A DNA stretch of 63,677 nt from Cognatilysobacter claricitrinus. Lineage in GTDB: Bacteria; Pseudomonadota; Gammaproteobacteria; Xanthomonadales; Xanthomonadaceae. The position numbers and the translations under genes are program-made. The stretch is taken from contig NZ_BAAFZV010000005.1 in the NCBI RefSeq assembly GCF_045866565.1, positions 1 to 63,677 on the forward strand, read 5' to 3'. Below the pieces are notes generated by a model. That model saw only the letters and a program-made list of their open reading frames with translations, was not told where the DNA came from and ran no database searches. Shown in pieces: positions 26,525-35,940 of this stretch. Position 1 is the first letter of the stretch, and each line of letters begins with the position of its first letter.

Positions 26525-26561
26525 ATCGATGGATCGGATTTGGGCGATAGGCAGGGTCAAT
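26525..26561 (-). promoter_or_regulatory. Candidate OxyR-binding site upstream of ahpC
   Basis: The OxyR consensus is ATAG-N7-CTAT-N7-ATAG-N7-CTAT. The minus strand reads ATTG, CTAT, ATCC and CGAT at exactly that spacing, 11 of 16 conserved bases. The site abuts the -35 hexamer, the usual place for OxyR activation. Confidence 0.45.
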
Positions 26562-26671
26562 TGATGGCGAGCGGGCAAAGCGCGACGCCCGTCCCGGCAC
26601 CGGGACTTTCGACCTAGGCCGTCGCGCACCGCAGCCACGTACGCTCGGCCGTTCATCTCCGGGAGCCACCG

Positions 26672-29356
26672 ATGCACCGACCGCGCCGCCACGCCCTAGC
26701 CCTCGCCGTCGCACTCGCCAGCTGCGGCGCCGCGCAGGCCGCCGACCCGACCGTGCCGACCGGCCCCCTGCCGCGCACCGTAGTGCCGACGCTGGTGCAG
26801 CTCGAGCTGAAGATCGACCCGAAGCAGGCCAATTTCAGCGGCACAACGCATATCGATGCGGACATCGCGGACGCTACCGACACCGTGTGGATGCACGGCC
26901 GCGGCCTGACCATCGCCAGCGCGCAGGCGCATGTCGGCAAGAAGGCGTATCAGCTGACGGTGAGCGAGGTCGATCCGTCCGGCGTGCTGAAGCTGGTGTC
27001 GAAGACGCCGCTTCCCGCCGGCAAGGCGACCTTCGACATCGCGTTCGAGGCACCGTTCGGGCAGCTGCAGGGCGCGTACAAGGTCAAGCCGGACGGCCGC
27101 GACTACGTGATGACGCAGATGGAGCCGCTGGGTGCGCGCACCGCGTTCCCGTCGTTCGACGAGCCGAGCTTCAAGCAGCCCTGGGACATGACGCTGATCG
27201 TTCCGCAGGACGACGTCGCGGTCGCCAACGGGCCGGAAACGAAGACCGAGGCGCTGCCCGGCGGCTGGAAGAAGGTGACGTTCAAGCGCACGCAGGCGCT
27301 GCCGAGCTATCTCGTCGCGTTCGCCGTGGGCCCGTGGGACGTGGTGCCCGGCCCCGACATCGCGGCCAATGGAGATCGCACGTCGCCCGTCCACCTGCGC
27401 GGCGTCGCCGCGAACGGGCAGGGCGGCAAGATGAAGTATTCGCTCGCGCACACGCCGGAGATCGTCACCGCGCTCGAGAACTACTTCGGCATCCCGTATC
27501 CGTTCGACAAGCTCGACAACCTCGCCGCACCCGACTTCTGGGCGGGCGCGATGGAGAACGCGGGGCTGATCGTCTATCGCGATTCGCTGATGTTCCCGGA
27601 CGAGACCTCGTCGGTCGGCCGTCGCCAGAGCTTCTGGGGCACCAGCTCGCACGAGCTTGCGCACCAGTGGTTCGGCGATCTCGTCACCACGCGCTGGTGG
27701 GACGACATCTGGCTCAACGAAGGCTTCGCCACGTGGATGGGCAACAAGATCCACGGCCAGCTGCAGCCGCAGGCGCATACCGATCGCGGCCTGCTCGAGG
27801 GCGCGATCGGCGCGATGGGCGCCGACAGCCTGGCGTCGACGCGTCGCGTGCACGAACCGATCCGCGACTACCGCGACATCGAATCCGCGTTCGACGGCAT
27901 CACCTACCAGAAGGGCGGCGCCACGCTCGCGATGTTCGAACGCTACATCGGCGAGGACAAGTTCCGCGACGGCATTCGCAACTATTTGAAGTCGCATGCG
28001 CGCGGCAACGCGACGAGCGCGGACCTCATCAATTCGCTGGCGGCGCAGAGCGATGATCCGGCCGCGGTGTCGAAGGCGTTCTTCGGCTTCATCGACCAGC
28101 CCGGCGTGCCGTACGTGAAGGTGGATCTCGACTGCTCGGGCGCGAAGCCCGCGTTGTCGATCACGCAACAGCGCTATCTGCCGATCGGTTCGACGGCGAG
28201 CGCGACCGGCGAATGGGGCATTCCGATGACCATCCGCTATGCCGACGGGACGACGGTGCGCGAACAGAAGTCGCTGGTGACCGGCGCGCAGTCGCGCGTC
28301 GAACTCGCGCAGGCCACGAGCTGCCCGAAGTGGGTGATGCCGAATGGGTACGGGGCGGGCTACTACCGCTTCGCGCTGTCGCCGAAGCTGCAGACGTCGC
28401 TCAACGACGCGTTCGCGTCGCTGGACGAGCGTGAGCAGCGCATGGTGGCGGACTCGGTGGTCGCCGCGTATGGCGCCGGTACGTTGACGCCATCGCAGCT
28501 GCTGGCGGCGCTGCCGCGCTTCGCCAATGCGAACGTGCGCCAGACCGCGACCGCCGGCATGTCGGCCACCGGATGGATGAGCGAGCACCTGCTCGCCGAC
28601 GACAAGGCGCGTGACGCGTTCCATTCGAAGGTCGCGGCGATCTACCGCCCGCGCCTGGAGCGCCTCGGCCTGACGGCAAAGGCCGGCGAGCCGGACGACG
28701 ACGCGCTGCTTCGCAGTTCGCTGGTCGACTTCTTCGCGACCGACCTCAAGGATCCGGCCGTGCGCAAGGAAATGAACCGGGTCGGGCGGCAGGTGCTGGG
28801 CCTCGATGGCGATGGGCAGCTGCACGGTGATGCGGTCGCCCGCGACCTGCGGGACACCGCGCTCGTCGTCGCCCTGCAGGAGGGCGGTGTTCCCGCGTTC
28901 GATGCCGCGGAAAAGGCGTTCCGCGCCAGCCAGGACGCGGTGCTGCGCAGCGAGCTGCTGACCGCGATGGGTTCGACGAGGAATCCGGCGCTCGACGAAC
29001 GCGCCCGCGCGCTGGTGTTCGAGAAGGGCCTGCTGCGTCGCAACGAGATCTTCCCGACCGTGATGGGGCAGATCCAGAACCCGGCGGCGCGCAGCGCTGT
29101 GCGTGACTGGACCGATGCGCACTTCGCCGAGATCGAGGCGCGCCTCGCCCCGGCCGGCGCCGCCCTGGTCGGCCTCTATTCGGCGGGCATGTGCAGCGAC
29201 GCCGACGCCGACGCGCTGCAGGCCAAGTTCGCGCCGCGCATGGAGAAGGTCGAAGGCGGCCCGCGCGAGCTCGAGCAGACGGTCGAAGGCATCCGCCTGT
29301 GTGCCGCCCAGCAGAAGGCGCGCGCCGGCATGCCGCTGGACGTCGCTTCGCGCTGA
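26672..29356 (+). CDS. M1 family aminopeptidase, exported
   Basis: This 894-residue zinc aminopeptidase of the M1 family removes N-terminal residues from peptides. A signal peptide (HALALAVALASCGAAQA) points to the periplasm or secretion. The substrate-anchoring GAMEN motif and the zinc site HELAHQWFGDLVTTRWWDDIWLNEGFATWM are intact. The C-terminal half is the ERAP1-like helical domain. It is closer to eukaryotic-type and puromycin-sensitive M1 enzymes than to cytoplasmic E. coli PepN. The start at 26672 is preceded by a GGGAG. A terminator follows the gene. Confidence 0.95.
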   Translation: MHRPRRHALALAVALASCGAAQAADPTVPTGPLPRTVVPTLVQLELKIDPKQANFSGTTHIDADIADATDTVWMHGRGLTIASAQAHVGKKAYQLTVSEVDPSGVLKLVSKTPLPAGKATFDIAFEAPFGQLQGAYKVKPDGRDYVMTQMEPLGARTAFPSFDEPSFKQPWDMTLIVPQDDVAVANGPETKTEALPGGWKKVTFKRTQALPSYLVAFAVGPWDVVPGPDIAANGDRTSPVHLRGVAANGQGGKMKYSLAHTPEIVTALENYFGIPYPFDKLDNLAAPDFWAGAMENAGLIVYRDSLMFPDETSSVGRRQSFWGTSSHELAHQWFGDLVTTRWWDDIWLNEGFATWMGNKIHGQLQPQAHTDRGLLEGAIGAMGADSLASTRRVHEPIRDYRDIESAFDGITYQKGGATLAMFERYIGEDKFRDGIRNYLKSHARGNATSADLINSLAAQSDDPAAVSKAFFGFIDQPGVPYVKVDLDCSGAKPALSITQQRYLPIGSTASATGEWGIPMTIRYADGTTVREQKSLVTGAQSRVELAQATSCPKWVMPNGYGAGYYRFALSPKLQTSLNDAFASLDEREQRMVADSVVAAYGAGTLTPSQLLAALPRFANANVRQTATAGMSATGWMSEHLLADDKARDAFHSKVAAIYRPRLERLGLTAKAGEPDDDALLRSSLVDFFATDLKDPAVRKEMNRVGRQVLGLDGDGQLHGDAVARDLRDTALVVALQEGGVPAFDAAEKAFRASQDAVLRSELLTAMGSTRNPALDERARALVFEKGLLRRNEIFPTVMGQIQNPAARSAVRDWTDAHFAEIEARLAPAGAALVGLYSAGMCSDADADALQAKFAPRMEKVEGGPRELEQTVEGIRLCAAQQKARAGMPLDVASR

Positions 29357-29377
29357 TCGCCGGGTAGCGGTCCCTGC

Positions 29378-29411
29378 GACGGGCGGCCTTCGGGTCGCCC
29401 GTCGTCGTTTT
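29378..29411 (+). terminator. Terminator after the M1 aminopeptidase gene
   Basis: GACGGGCG and CGCCCGTC form a stem around a GCCTTCGGGT loop region, followed by GTCGTTTT. It begins 21 bases after the stop codon. Confidence 0.75.
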
Positions 29412-29533
29412 GACGCCGGGCGCCTGATGCCCTTGGCGGGCCCCGGCGTCGCGCCGGTCGACGCGAGGGCGAACCAAGCGGCCTTGGGGCACGGATATTG
29501 CATTCGCTACCGCATGGGAATGCGGGAGCCTCA

Positions 29534-30763
29534 ATGGACCTGATCGGCCAACTCGACAGCGCCACGCTGGCCTTCGTTACCGGGCTGGCCGGCTTGTTGC
29601 TGGCCGGCACCATGGCGGGCATCCGGCTGGCCGGCATGCGCAACGACGCGCTCGTGTTCTGGGGCGTCGCCGGCCTGGCCGCGGGCATCGCCCACCTGCT
29701 CGCGCACCTCACCCTCGGCTTCCAGCTGCACCTGCCGCGACGCGAATCGCTCGCCGTCGCCAATGCGCTCGTTACCTTCGTGCACGTATCGCTGCTGGCG
29801 GGTGTCCGCGTTTTCCTCGGCAAGCCGCCGCGCTGGCTACCGCTGTCCCTGATCGCGCTCGCGACCGCCGCCGCCGGCTACGTCGCGCCGCAGGCATGGG
29901 GCGTGCTCGCCACGCGCGTGCTGGTGCTGGCGCCGATCTATCTCGTGCTCGACCTCACCGCGGGCGTGATGCTGTGGCGGGCTGGCACGTCGCGCGGCGA
30001 ACGCTTCCAGAACCTTGCCGCTGCGTCGTTCCTGTTCAACAGCGGCGTCCTGGTGGTCCGCATCGTTCACGCGCTGGTGTTCGGAGCGCCCACCGGCAGC
30101 TTCGACCGCGATCCGTTCCAGACCCTGGTGTTCGTGCTCGGCCTGGTATTCATCGCGGTGCTGACGATGGGCCTCGCGCTGCTGATGTTCCGCTCGAAGG
30201 AACTTGAGCTGCGACGCCTCGTGCATTGCGATCCACTCACGGGCCTGTTCAACCGGCGCTCGCTGTTCGACTACGCGCAGCGCGAACAGGCGCGCAGCGA
30301 GCGTTACGGCACGCCGCTCGCCCTGGTGATGGTGGACATCGATGCATTCAAGTCGGTCAACGACACCTACGGCCACGCCGCCGGCGACGACGTGATCTGC
30401 GAGACCGCCGTTCGCGTCGCCTGTGGCCTGCGCGACGTCGACACTGCGTTCCGCCTCGGCGGCGAGGAGTTCCTCCTGCTGCTGCCGTCGACATCGCTGC
30501 AGGATGCGGTGGCGGTCGCCGAACGCCTGCGCGCCGCGATCTGCGACACGCCCATTCCCGCGATCGGTCGCGCTGTCACGGCGAGCTTCGGCGTGTCCGA
30601 ACTGATGCGTGGCCGCGAGGACTGGGAAGCCGCGATGCGTCGCGCCGATGCCGCGCTGTATCGGGCGAAGGACGAAGGGCGCAATCGCGTCGTCGCGATG
30701 TCGGCCGCACAGACGGTCGCCGTTGCGGATGCCGCGAACGGCGTTGCGCTCGACGTACGATAG
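29534..30763 (+). CDS. Membrane-anchored diguanylate cyclase (GGDEF)
   Basis: The 409-residue protein has six or seven N-terminal membrane helices (about residues 8-220, for example ATLAFVTGLAGLLLAGTMAG and TLVFVLGLVFIAVLTMGLALL) and a C-terminal GGDEF domain. The active-site motif is GGEEF, an active variant, and an RDVD sits five residues before it, matching the RxxD inhibitory site. It should make cyclic di-GMP and be feedback-inhibited. The ATG at 29534 follows a GGGAG. The signal sensed by the membrane part is unknown. Together with the large GGDEF-EAL gene it makes two cyclic di-GMP genes in the window. Confidence 0.93.
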   Translation: MDLIGQLDSATLAFVTGLAGLLLAGTMAGIRLAGMRNDALVFWGVAGLAAGIAHLLAHLTLGFQLHLPRRESLAVANALVTFVHVSLLAGVRVFLGKPPRWLPLSLIALATAAAGYVAPQAWGVLATRVLVLAPIYLVLDLTAGVMLWRAGTSRGERFQNLAAASFLFNSGVLVVRIVHALVFGAPTGSFDRDPFQTLVFVLGLVFIAVLTMGLALLMFRSKELELRRLVHCDPLTGLFNRRSLFDYAQREQARSERYGTPLALVMVDIDAFKSVNDTYGHAAGDDVICETAVRVACGLRDVDTAFRLGGEEFLLLLPSTSLQDAVAVAERLRAAICDTPIPAIGRAVTASFGVSELMRGREDWEAAMRRADAALYRAKDEGRNRVVAMSAAQTVAVADAANGVALDVR

Positions 30764-30790
30764 GCGCCCGCTTTTTCCCGGAGCCGCCGC

Positions 30791-31603
30791 ATGCGCATCG
30801 ACGCCCTGTTGCGCGACGCACGCACGCGGCTCGAAGCCGGTGAAGCCGAGCGACTGCTGACCCACGTGCTCGACCGCCCCGCCTCGTGGCTGTTCGCGCA
30901 CGGCGACGACGCCATCGACGACATCGCGCGCGATGCCTTCATGCAACTCGTCGAGCGACGCGTCGCCGGCGAGCCGGTTGCGTACCTGACGGGTCGACGC
31001 GGTTTCTGGACGTTCGATCTCGACGTCACGCCGGCCACCCTGATCCCGCGGCCCGAAACCGAACGCCTGGTCGAACTCGCGCTTGAACATGCTGCGCCGA
31101 CGGCGCGGATCGTCGACCTCGGCACCGGGAGCGGTGCCATCGCACTCGCGCTCGCCAGGGAACGCCCGAACGCGCGCGTGGTCGCGACCGATGCGAGCCT
31201 GGACGCGCTGGATGTCGCACGTCGCAACGCCGCACGCCTGCAGCTCGACCGCGTCGATTTCCGCCACGGCAGCTGGTACGCGCCCGTCGCCGGCGAACGC
31301 TTCGACGTCATCGTCAGCAACCCGCCGTACATCGCGGCGGGTGATCCGCATCTGGACGAGGGCGACCTGCGCCACGAGCCGCCATCCGCGCTCGCCTCCG
31401 GCATCGACGGCCTCGACGACATCCGCGTGATCGCCGGCGGCGCACGCGCGCACCTCGTGGCGGGGGGCTGGTTGCTCGTCGAACACGGCTACGACCAGGG
31501 CATCGCGGTGCGCGCCGTATTCGTCGACGCAGGACTGGTCGACGTCACCACCGCGACGGATCTGGAGCATCGCGATCGCGTAACGACCGGTCGCGCACCG
31601 TAG
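30791..31603 (+). CDS. prmC: Release factor glutamine methyltransferase PrmC
   Basis: PrmC methylates the glutamine of the GGQ motif in release factors. The 270-residue protein has the N-terminal helical domain ending in GEPVAYLTGRRGFW, then the SAM fold with VDLGTGSGAIALALA, and the catalytic NPPYI at about residue 177. The ATG at 30791 follows CCGGAGCC. It begins 27 bases after the diguanylate cyclase gene. Its substrate RF1 is encoded at 53.7 kb, not next to it as in E. coli. Confidence 0.93.
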   Translation: MRIDALLRDARTRLEAGEAERLLTHVLDRPASWLFAHGDDAIDDIARDAFMQLVERRVAGEPVAYLTGRRGFWTFDLDVTPATLIPRPETERLVELALEHAAPTARIVDLGTGSGAIALALARERPNARVVATDASLDALDVARRNAARLQLDRVDFRHGSWYAPVAGERFDVIVSNPPYIAAGDPHLDEGDLRHEPPSALASGIDGLDDIRVIAGGARAHLVAGGWLLVEHGYDQGIAVRAVFVDAGLVDVTTATDLEHRDRVTTGRAP

Positions 31604-31671
31604 CCCGGACGGCACATGCCGCCGCGCGATGCGCGCCCCTAGACTGCCGGCTTCCCCCGAGACCGATCGCC

Positions 31672-32616
31672 ATGCGCAGCCTGTATCCCGAGATCGAACC
31701 GTTCGACAGCGGAATGCTCCAGGTCGACGACCGCCACACGCTCTACTACGAGCAGTGCGGCAACCCGAACGGCAAGCCGGTGGTGATCCTGCACGGTGGC
31801 CCCGGCGGCGGATGCAGCCCGAAGATGCGGCAGTTCCACGATCCGGCCAAGTACCGCATCGTGCTGTTCGACCAGCGCGGCTCCGGCCGTTCGACGCCGC
31901 ATGCGGACCTCGTCGACAACACCACGTGGCATCTCGTCGCGGACATCGAAACCCTGCGCGACAAGCTCGGCATCGACCGCTGGCAGGTGTTCGGCGGTTC
32001 GTGGGGTTCGACGCTGGCGCTCGCGTACGCACAGACGCATCCGAACCGCGTCACAGAACTCGTGTTGCGCGGCATCTTCATGCTGCGCCGGTGGGAACTC
32101 GAATGGTTCTACCAGGAAGGTGCGTCGCGGCTGTTCCCGGAAGCATGGCAGCAGTACATCGCCGCGATTCCGCCGGTGGAACGGCACGACTTGATCAGCG
32201 CATTCCATCGACGCCTCACCAGTGACGATGCCGCCACGCGGCTCGCCGCGGCACGCGCGTGGAGCGTATGGGAAGGCGCGACCTCGTTCCTGCACTACGA
32301 CCCCGACTTCACCGCGGCGCACGACGAACCCGAGTTCGCGCTGGCGTTCGCGCGCATCGAGAACCACTACTTCGTGCACAGCGGCTTCTTCGACGCCGAC
32401 GACCAGCTGCTGCGCGACGCACCGCGCATCGCGCACATCCCCGGTGTGATCGTGCACGGCCGTTACGACGTGGTCTGCCCGGTGCAGAACGCATGGGACC
32501 TCCACCAGGTCTGGCCGCAGGCGCAGCTGGTGATTACGCCGGCGTCGGGCCATTCGGCGTTCGAGCTGGAGAACATCGACGCACTGGTCGCGGCGACGGA
32601 TCGCTTCGCAGGCTGA
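31672..32616 (+). CDS. pip: Prolyl aminopeptidase
   Basis: This 314-residue alpha/beta hydrolase releases N-terminal proline from peptides. It has LHGGPGGGCSPKMRQFHDP as the oxyanion region, FDQRGSGRSTPHA, the nucleophile elbow GGSWGSTLALAYAQ with the catalytic serine, and GRYDVVCP and SGHSAFE for the Asp and His. These are the family motifs of S33 iminopeptidases. It begins 68 bases after prmC and is convergent with galE. With pepP and the M1 enzyme it is the third aminopeptidase in this window. Confidence 0.96.
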   Translation: MRSLYPEIEPFDSGMLQVDDRHTLYYEQCGNPNGKPVVILHGGPGGGCSPKMRQFHDPAKYRIVLFDQRGSGRSTPHADLVDNTTWHLVADIETLRDKLGIDRWQVFGGSWGSTLALAYAQTHPNRVTELVLRGIFMLRRWELEWFYQEGASRLFPEAWQQYIAAIPPVERHDLISAFHRRLTSDDAATRLAAARAWSVWEGATSFLHYDPDFTAAHDEPEFALAFARIENHYFVHSGFFDADDQLLRDAPRIAHIPGVIVHGRYDVVCPVQNAWDLHQVWPQAQLVITPASGHSAFELENIDALVAATDRFAG

Positions 32617-32641
32617 TACGTGCGATGTGCCGCAAAGAAAG

Positions 32642-32666
32642 AGGCGAGCCACGGCTCGCCTTTTTC
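32642..32666. terminator. Bidirectional terminator between pip and galE
   Basis: AGGCGAGCC and GGCTCGCCT form a 9-bp stem with an AC loop, followed by TTTT to the right and preceded by AAAGAAAG, so it works for both convergent genes. Confidence 0.85.
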
Positions 32667-32673
32667 GTGTCGA

Positions 32674-33645
32674 TCAATATGCCGGCGCGCGATGCCACGC
32701 CCATGCCGTTTCGATGATCGGTTCGATCCGATCGAACTTCGGCGTCCACCCGAGTTTTTCGCGCGCCTGCGCGCTGGACGCCACCAGTACCGGCGGATCG
32801 CCGGGGCGACGCGGCGCGATGTCGTACGGAATGTCGCGCCCGCTCACCTTGCGCGCGGCTTCGATCACTTCGAGCACCGAGAAGCCGTTCCCGTTGCCGA
32901 GGTTGAAGCGGTGCGCGCCGGGCTCGCGATCCATCCAGTCGAGCGCGCGAAGATGCGCGTCGGCGAGGTCGAGTACGTGCACGTAGTCACGCACGCAGGT
33001 GCCATCGGGCGTGGGGTAGTCATTGCCGAACACCTTCAGCCGCGCGCCATCGCCGTTCGCCGCTTTCAGCGCATTCGGTATCAGGTGCGTTTCCGGCTCG
33101 TGCGACTCGCCGATGCCTTCGTCCGCCGCAGCGCCCGCCGCATTGAAGTAGCGCAGCGCGACCGAACGCAGGCCGTAGGCGTTCGCCGCGTCGGCGAGGA
33201 TGCGTTCGACCATCAGCTTCGACGCGCCGTACGGGTTGATCGGGTTGGTCGGATGCGCCTCGTCGATGACGTCGGTGACGGGATTGCCGAACACCGCGGC
33301 GGTCGACGAGAACACCACGCGGTCGACGCCGTGGCGACGCATCGCCTCCAGCATGTTGACCGTGCCGGTGACGTTGTTCTGGTAGTACGCGTACGGATCG
33401 GTCACCGACTCGCCGACCAGCGAACGCGCGCAGAAATGCATGACCGCGTCGACCTTGCGGTCGAACGCGGCGTCCAGCGTTTCGGGCTTGAGGATGTCGG
33501 CGTCGACGAGGCGTCCCCAGCGCACCGCTTCGCGATGCCCGGTGAGCATGTTGTCGAGGACGGTGACGTCGTGTCCGGCGCGCGCGAGCGCAAGGCAGGC
33601 GTGCGAGCCGACGTAACCGGCGCCGCCGCAGACGAGGATGTGCAT
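32674..33645 (-). CDS. galE: UDP-glucose 4-epimerase
   Basis: GalE interconverts UDP-glucose and UDP-galactose for surface polysaccharides and galactose use. The 323-residue short-chain dehydrogenase-fold protein starts MHILVCGGAGYVGSH, has the catalytic YGASK and the Ser region VVFSSTAAVFG, and ends with GWTPKFD. It is the last gene of a leftward run, nitroreductase, exonuclease, Nudix, galE, with short gaps or overlaps. No other galactose or sugar nucleotide genes are adjacent. Confidence 0.93.
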   Translation of the reverse strand: MHILVCGGAGYVGSHACLALARAGHDVTVLDNMLTGHREAVRWGRLVDADILKPETLDAAFDRKVDAVMHFCARSLVGESVTDPYAYYQNNVTGTVNMLEAMRRHGVDRVVFSSTAAVFGNPVTDVIDEAHPTNPINPYGASKLMVERILADAANAYGLRSVALRYFNAAGAAADEGIGESHEPETHLIPNALKAANGDGARLKVFGNDYPTPDGTCVRDYVHVLDLADAHLRALDWMDREPGAHRFNLGNGNGFSVLEVIEAARKVSGRDIPYDIAPRRPGDPPVLVASSAQAREKLGWTPKFDRIEPIIETAWAWHRAPAY

Positions 33646-33673
33646 GGTCGCTTCCGTGTGAGGCGTGCGGAGT

Positions 33674-34261
33674 CTAGGCGACGGTGTCGTCAGCGGATCG
33701 CGAAGGCGACGCGAGCGGCGAGCCGTCCGGATTGCGTTCGAGCATCCACAGCCCGCCCCAGAGCTTGAGGTCGATCTCGTAACCCTCGGCGTGCTTGCGC
33801 ATCAGCCATGCCGGCGCCGCGGTGCGCGGAACGTGGTGGACGACGATGCCTTCGTCGTCGATGCCGCCGCCTTCGCCCACGCGCGTAAGCCCGGTGGCGC
33901 GCACGAAGGCGATGCGTTCGCTGCTCATGCCGGCGGTGGTCGGGCCGATCAGAAGGACTTCGAGATTCGCCGCGTCCCAGCCGGTCTCCTCGATCAGCTC
34001 GCGACGCGCAGCGTCGATCAGGGTGTCGTCGTCCTGCGTATCGCCGACGAGGCCGGCGGGCATTTCGATCGTCGACTTGCCCAGCGGCATGCGGAACTGC
34101 TCGACGAACAGCACGTCATCGTCGGGCGTCGCGGCGATGATGATCACCGCCATGCCGTGGCCGTGCACGCGTTCGGCGTACTCCCAGCGTCCACGCTTGA
34201 CCAGTCGCAGCCAGCGACCTTCGTGCAGCGTTTCCAGTGGTGCGTTGCGGTCGTCGGTCAT
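33674..34261 (-). CDS. Nudix hydrolase (ADP-ribose/NADH pyrophosphatase type)
   Basis: The 195-residue protein carries a Nudix box (GDTQDDDTLIDAARRELIEETGW) in which the first glutamate of the consensus is replaced by aspartate, a mild variation. The catalytic REL and EE are intact. The N-terminal antiparallel part (LHEGRWLRLVKRGRWEYAER) resembles NudE and NudF, which split ADP-ribose, NADH or similar dinucleotides. The start is the ATG at 34261. It lies between the exonuclease gene and galE with gaps of about 30 bases each. Confidence 0.9.
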   Translation of the reverse strand: MTDDRNAPLETLHEGRWLRLVKRGRWEYAERVHGHGMAVIIIAATPDDDVLFVEQFRMPLGKSTIEMPAGLVGDTQDDDTLIDAARRELIEETGWDAANLEVLLIGPTTAGMSSERIAFVRATGLTRVGEGGGIDDEGIVVHHVPRTAAPAWLMRKHAEGYEIDLKLWGGLWMLERNPDGSPLASPSRSADDTVA

Positions 34262-34292
34262 GGTCGGCAGGCGTCGGTTCCTGCGACCGATG

Positions 34293-35231
34293 CTAGACGG
34301 TCTCGGACGCCACCGGTATGAAATCGATGCCGCAGGCGGCGTGGATCCGGCGGCGGGTGAGCGGGCCGAAGCGGAGCCGATCGCAGAGTTCGAGCAATGC
34401 ATCGCGTTGCGGCTCGCCGCGACGGAAATGCGCGTCGGCGCCTTCGCACGGCGCATCGAGCGCGATCGTGGTGAGGGCGCGGCAGAGCAACGCCTGGTCG
34501 CGATGCATGCGCAGCTGCTGCGCGCAACGCGCGGCGCCCCGCAGCGACGAGAGGTATGGCACTTCGTCGATGCGACGCAGCAGCTCGTCGAGCGTGCCGA
34601 AATGCGCGAGCAGCAGCGCCGCCGACTTCGCGCCGATGCCGGGGACACCGGGAATGTTGTCGACGGCGTCGCCGGTGAGCGCGAGGTAGTCGGCGATCTG
34701 GTCGGCGCGCACGCCGTGGCGAGCGGGCACGCCGGCCGCGCTCCAGCGCTGGCCGCGCGCGAAGTCCCACTGCTCGTCGTCACCGTCGAGCAATTGCGAC
34801 AGGTCCTTGTCCGCCGACACGATCACGCCGCGGAAGCCGTGCGCGCGCGCCACGTGCAGCGCGCTGCCGATGAGGTCGTCGGCTTCGTAGTCGGTGTGCG
34901 CGAGGATGGTCAGGCCCATCGCGATGCAGAGCGACTTGCACGCCGCGAACTGGCGCTTGAGCTCGTCCGGCGCGGGATCGCGATTGGCCTTGTAAGCCGG
35001 ATAAAGGCGATTGCGGAAACAGCTGTCGAGCGCTTCGTCGAATGCGACCACGACGTGCTCCGGCCGCGTGCGTTCGAACAGTTCGAGCAGGAAGCGGGCG
35101 AAACCGTGCACCGCGTTGGTCGGCCAGCCGTCCGCGTCGGTGAACTCGTTGGGCATCGAATGCCAGGCGCGGAACACGTAGACGCTGGCGTCGACGAGAT
35201 GCAGGGTGCGGGGCGTCGACGCGGGGGCCAT
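34293..35231 (-). CDS. 5'-3' exonuclease/flap endonuclease domain protein
   Basis: The 312-residue protein is the stand-alone form of the 5'-nuclease domain found at the N-terminus of DNA polymerase I. Visible parts are LHLVDASVYVFRAWHSMP, VVVAFDEALDSCFRNRLYPAYKANR, DYEADDLIG with metal-binding acidic residues, VSADKDLSQLL and GDAVDNIPGVPGIGAKSAALLL, the helix-hairpin-helix. It probably removes RNA primers or flaps. Its ATG at 35231 overlaps the nitroreductase stop by one base (TGATG), suggesting coupling. It is longer than E. coli Xni. Confidence 0.93.
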   Translation of the reverse strand: MAPASTPRTLHLVDASVYVFRAWHSMPNEFTDADGWPTNAVHGFARFLLELFERTRPEHVVVAFDEALDSCFRNRLYPAYKANRDPAPDELKRQFAACKSLCIAMGLTILAHTDYEADDLIGSALHVARAHGFRGVIVSADKDLSQLLDGDDEQWDFARGQRWSAAGVPARHGVRADQIADYLALTGDAVDNIPGVPGIGAKSAALLLAHFGTLDELLRRIDEVPYLSSLRGAARCAQQLRMHRDQALLCRALTTIALDAPCEGADAHFRRGEPQRDALLELCDRLRFGPLTRRRIHAACGIDFIPVASETV

Positions 35232-35836
35232 CAGGGTGTCCAGTCGGTGAGCAGGAGCGCGGGATCGGGGCGGTCGCGCTCGGGCGCGTCCTGCCGAACC
35301 GATCCGATGTGGATGAAGCCGGCGACGACTTCGTGCCCGGCCAGGCCCAGCACGCGATGGATCTCCGCGTCGTACGCCGCCCAACCGGTGAGCCAGACCG
35401 CGCCGAAACCCAACGCCTGCGCGGCCTGCAGCAGCGCGAAGCATACGCAGCCCGCGCTGAGCAGGCGCTCACTGGCGGGAATCTTGGCGTCCTCGCCCTG
35501 GTTGGCGACCACCGTCAGCACCACCGGCGCGTGCAGGAACCGCTGGCGGTCCTTGTCGATCACGGCGTCGCTCGCGCCCGGGTCGCGCTCGCGACTGCGT
35601 GTCGCCAGGCGCTCGCCGAGCGCCGCGCGCGCCTCGCCCTCGATCCGCACGAACCGCCAGGGCACCCGTTTTCCGTGATCGGGAACACGAACCGCGGAGC
35701 GCAGCATGCGCATCACCTGAGCGTGATCGGGACCGGGGTCACATAACTGCATCGCGGGCACGGATCGCCGCGCGTCGAGCACGCTCAACGCTTGGAAATC
35801 ACCGCCTGTCGGCATGGTTTCAGTCGCTTGGGACAT
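35231..35836 (-). CDS. Nitroreductase family protein (YdjA-like)
   Basis: This 201-residue FMN-dependent oxidoreductase opens the leftward operon. Family marks are DARRSVPAMQLCDPGPDH near the N-terminus, VRVPDHGKRVPWRFVRI, and the C-terminal ALGFGAVWLTGWAAYD followed by GFIHIG. The compact length agrees with YdjA-type enzymes that reduce nitro compounds with NADPH. The natural substrate is unknown. I chose the ATG at 35836. A divergent promoter region of about 100 bases separates it from the DUF1631 gene. Confidence 0.92.
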   Translation of the reverse strand: MSQATETMPTGGDFQALSVLDARRSVPAMQLCDPGPDHAQVMRMLRSAVRVPDHGKRVPWRFVRIEGEARAALGERLATRSRERDPGASDAVIDKDRQRFLHAPVVLTVVANQGEDAKIPASERLLSAGCVCFALLQAAQALGFGAVWLTGWAAYDAEIHRVLGLAGHEVVAGFIHIGSVRQDAPERDRPDPALLLTDWTP

Positions 35837-35940
35837 GGCGCACAGATCGGTAAAGGGAGTCAGGATGTGACGCAGATTGCCACTATCCTGCAGTTCGAGT
35901 CGAACCCGCGACAGCAGCGACAACCGCTGGAGTAATCCCC

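Noticed and set aside
26696..29503. A 935-residue open frame on the minus strand
   Set aside because: It is the shadow of the M1 aminopeptidase gene, whose zinc motifs are on the plus strand.
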